A stretch of DNA of 64,000 nt from Glaciimonas sp. PAMC28666. Its GTDB lineage: Bacteria > Pseudomonadota > Gammaproteobacteria > Burkholderiales > Burkholderiaceae_D. The position numbers and the translations under genes are program-made. The stretch lies in the NCBI RefSeq assembly GCF_016917355.1, contig NZ_CP070304.1:2914001-2978000 (forward strand), in the 5' to 3' direction. Of this stretch, positions 62,072-64,000 are shown piece by piece; position 1 is the first letter of the stretch, and every line of letters begins with the position of its first letter. A model generated the notes under the pieces. That model was not told the origin of the DNA and searched no databases. It worked only from the letters and a program-made list of their open reading frames with translations.

Positions 62072-63229
62072 ATGATGTCCTTGCGTGACAAGTCCTGTGT
62101 AACCGGTGTTGGCGAAACGGTTTACATGCGCGGTTCTTCTAAAACTGCGTTTGAACTTCAGATCGAGGCATCGCTGAAAGCTATCGCTGACGCCGGTCTG
62201 ACCCCAAAGGATATTGATGGGATCATTCCGGTCGGCATTGTCAGTGGCACCGCCGACGATTTCATAGAAAACTTTGGGATTCCGGATATGCGTTTTTCGG
62301 CGATTATTCCCCACGGTGGTGCCAGTCCGGTGATGGCGTTGCAATGCGCCGCTGCTGCGGTCGCCGCTGGCGTATGCAATCACGTATTGATTACCTTTGG
62401 ACGCAACGTCAGCGCTGCGTCCAACAAGGCCGGAGCACGCATCCATCAGATGCCGCAGTTCCATTTTGTGACCGAATTTGAATACCCGATCGGCGCGATC
62501 GCACCGGCGCAGCTATACGCACCGATGGCGCGGCGCCACATGGCGTTGTACGGCACAACGGTTGAGCAGTTCGGGGAGGTCGCAGTGGCTTGCCGTAAGC
62601 ACGCATTGCTCAATGACAATGCGTTGATGAAAAAACCGATCACGTTGGAGGATCATCGCAATTCGCGCATGATCGCCGATCCGTTTCGATTGCTGGATTG
62701 CAGTCTGGAGAGCGACGGCGGTGCCGCTATTATCGTAAGCGCATCTGAGCGCGCCGGTGATTTACGCCAACCGCGTGTGTACATTTCAGGCGTGGCCGCC
62801 GGTCATCCCGATTCACCGGGATCAATCACGCAGCGTCCGGATATGACCAGTCTAGGGATTGCGAAAGCCGCGCCACGTGCTTTTCAGATGGCTGGCGTCA
62901 CCCACGACGATATTGACCTGACCCAAATCTATGACTGCTTTACGTATGCTGTCATTCGCCAGTTAGAAGACATCGGTTTCTGCGCAAAAGGCGAGGGTGG
63001 TCCGTTCGTGGAAAACGGTCGTTTACAACTGGGTGGCGCATTGCCGACCAATACCCATGGCGGCTTGTTATCGCAGGCACATGTCTGGGGCCTGAACCAT
63101 ATCGTTGAGTTGGTGCGGCAATTGCGTGGTCAAGGTGGACGGGCACAAGTTGAGAATGCTGAAGTCGGCCTGGTGTCCGGCTATGGTGATATGGGCGATG
63201 GCGCGTTAGCCATTCTGCGCAGAGGATAA
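62072..63229 (+). CDS. Ltp2-like thiolase-fold protein, putative retro-aldolase
   Basis: A 385-residue protein resembling the lipid-transfer/thiolase-like Ltp2 group, which cleaves steroid side chains by a retro-aldol reaction without cysteine. The nucleophile region is IPHGGASPVMALQCAAAAVA (no active-site Cys). The histidine block is TQIYDCFTYAVIRQLEDIGFC, with a tyrosine in place of histidine. The third block is NTHGGLLSQAHVWGLNHIVE followed by LVRQLRGQ, typical of the Ltp2 group. It is separated by only 3 bp from a DUF35 gene with an intact zinc ribbon, the usual partner. The real substrate need not be a steroid. Start codon ATG 62072 or 62075. Confidence 0.85.
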   Translation: MMSLRDKSCVTGVGETVYMRGSSKTAFELQIEASLKAIADAGLTPKDIDGIIPVGIVSGTADDFIENFGIPDMRFSAIIPHGGASPVMALQCAAAAVAAGVCNHVLITFGRNVSAASNKAGARIHQMPQFHFVTEFEYPIGAIAPAQLYAPMARRHMALYGTTVEQFGEVAVACRKHALLNDNALMKKPITLEDHRNSRMIADPFRLLDCSLESDGGAAIIVSASERAGDLRQPRVYISGVAAGHPDSPGSITQRPDMTSLGIAKAAPRAFQMAGVTHDDIDLTQIYDCFTYAVIRQLEDIGFCAKGEGGPFVENGRLQLGGALPTNTHGGLLSQAHVWGLNHIVELVRQLRGQGGRAQVENAEVGLVSGYGDMGDGALAILRRG

Positions 63230-63232
63230 AAA

Positions 63233-63637
63233 ATGACACTTCCAACCAAGCCAATTCCCCAAGCTACTCCGTTGTCGCGATCGTATTGGGAGGCTGCTGC
63301 AGAAGGTCGCCTGGTCATCCAGCATTGCGCCGCGTGCGGAAAAGCCCGCCATTACCCGCGTTTGTTGTGCGATGCCTGTTATTCAGACGCCGTGGAATGG
63401 AAACCTGCCACCGGTGCAGGCCGCGTGCATAGCTGGACGGTGGCGCACCATGCTTTTCACCCCGGTTTCGCCGGAGAACTGCCATACACATTAGTGACGG
63501 TCGACCTGGATGCGGGCGTTCGCGCACTTGGACAGTGGAAAAGTGTTGGCACTCCTTTCATCGGGCAATTAGTGCAGGGCCGTTTTATACCCCGCGACGA
63601 TACGGCTGATCTGATCTTTGAATCAGGTCAGGATTAA
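63233..63637 (+). CDS. DUF35 zinc-ribbon/OB-fold protein
   Basis: A 134-residue DUF35 protein with a complete zinc ribbon (CAACGKARHYPRLLCDAC, two CxxC pairs about 13 residues apart) and an OB-fold (GRVHSWTVAHHAFHPGF, LPYTLVTVDLDAGVRALGQW). It is directly after the Ltp2-like gene, so it should form the DUF35 half of a retro-aldolase or acyl-CoA-binding complex. This member is canonical, in contrast to the DUF35 protein at 60.2 kb. Confidence 0.9.
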   Translation: MTLPTKPIPQATPLSRSYWEAAAEGRLVIQHCAACGKARHYPRLLCDACYSDAVEWKPATGAGRVHSWTVAHHAFHPGFAGELPYTLVTVDLDAGVRALGQWKSVGTPFIGQLVQGRFIPRDDTADLIFESGQD

Positions 63638-63731
63638 ATTCCTGTGAGAAATGGTTTCTTAAAATGGCAGGTGGATTGATTCGCACTCTTTCTGCTGAGT
63701 TCTACACATTCGAAAAAATACAAAGTAGAAC

Positions 63732-64000
63732 ATGAAAAATAATTCCGACCATAAAAGCAATGACCCATTGGCGGTCGTCCAAATGTCCGCCGTGCCTGCG
63801 CAAGGGTTGACGGTTCGCCGCAAGGTTATTCCATTGGGCAGTCCAGGGGCGGATGTCTCTCCAAATATGAAGCGCAGAGCATCGGCTGATGTTGAAGATA
63901 TTCGTGACGCAGTTTCCAGACTCAAACGTGAACGTATCATTGCGGTGGCGGTTGAACTGTTTTATCACAATGGCTTTAACAACACGACCTTGGAGGCGGT
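63732..64000 (+). CDS. TetR family regulator, N-terminal part (cut by window end)
   Basis: The ATG at 63732 opens a frame running off the window (about 89 codons visible). After about 60 polar residues comes the TetR helix-turn-helix start, RERIIAVAVELFYHNGFNNTTLEAV. The lead before the helix-turn-helix is longer than usual, so an internal start (for example near 63783 or 63868) is possible. It follows the catabolic operon by 94 bp on the same strand and is its most obvious candidate regulator. Confidence 0.82.
   Translation, partial: MKNNSDHKSNDPLAVVQMSAVPAQGLTVRRKVIPLGSPGADVSPNMKRRASADVEDIRDAVSRLKRERIIAVAVELFYHNGFNNTTLEA

Noticed and set aside
1-64000. CRISPR arrays, tRNA/rRNA genes, transposases or phage genes
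   Set aside because: No spaced direct repeats of CRISPR size, tRNA-like CCA ends with cloverleaf, or transposase/integrase motifs were recognised by eye; the 14-bp arrays have no spacers.

Overview
The window looks like chromosome of a betaproteobacterium, most likely Burkholderiales/Oxalobacteraceae (a Glaciimonas-, Collimonas- or Herbaspirillum-like organism). The reasons are the housekeeping proteins (RecQ, the MaeB malic enzyme fused to a PTA domain), the many Bug/TctC-type binding proteins, the CzcE-like periplasmic proteins, and an intergenic repeat of a kind I recall from that family. The genus is a guess. I saw no rRNA, tRNA, CRISPR array, transposase or phage gene.

Layout. 1-7.7 kb is core: the end of uppP, recQ, a composite intergenic repeat, a rubredoxin-reductase-like flavoprotein, maeB with a good terminator, and a 5'-nucleotidase. 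7.7-14.1 kb has two tiny lipoprotein genes and an overlapping signalling pair (CheB-CheR-PAS, then PAS-GGDEF-EAL). 14.2-25.1 kb has a sigma-54 activator lacking any sensory domain, a LysR regulator, an SDR-TRAP transporter unit, and a divergent thiolase / acyl-CoA synthetase / two-PCC-domain-protein operon. Both divergent units carry near-consensus sigma-54 (-24/-12) promoters flanking a 46-bp palindrome. 25.6-28.0 kb holds cfa, a MarR regulator and a CzcE-like protein.

28.2-54.1 kb is a large catabolic island: two Baeyer-Villiger monooxygenases, an alpha/beta hydrolase, two SDRs, a nitronate-monooxygenase-like flavoprotein, a luciferase-like monooxygenase followed by a flavin reductase, two complete branched-chain-type (Liv) ABC transporters, an extra paralogous binding protein, and IclR and LysR regulators. 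Five promoter regions of this island share an operator built of TTTCGAAA-like boxes, with the first two centred exactly 20 bp apart and usually a third 8 bp further on. This resembles PcaU/PobR-class IclR operators, so the island is probably one regulon of the IclR protein at 45.1 kb. The chemistry suggests uptake of a cyclic or branched ketone, or an alcohol oxidised to one. Oxygen insertion would give an ester or lactone, followed by hydrolysis and alcohol oxidation; the actual substrate cannot be read from sequence.

55.1-64.0 kb is a second, differently regulated operon: an orphan Bug-type binding protein, a CoA ligase, three thiolase-fold proteins that all lack the usual catalytic cysteine, two DUF35 partners (one with a degenerate zinc ribbon), a flavin-containing monooxygenase, and the start of a TetR regulator. 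The final thiolase/DUF35 pair resembles the Ltp2-type retro-aldolases of steroid side-chain degradation. I consider this cluster and the shared operator the two most interesting things here.
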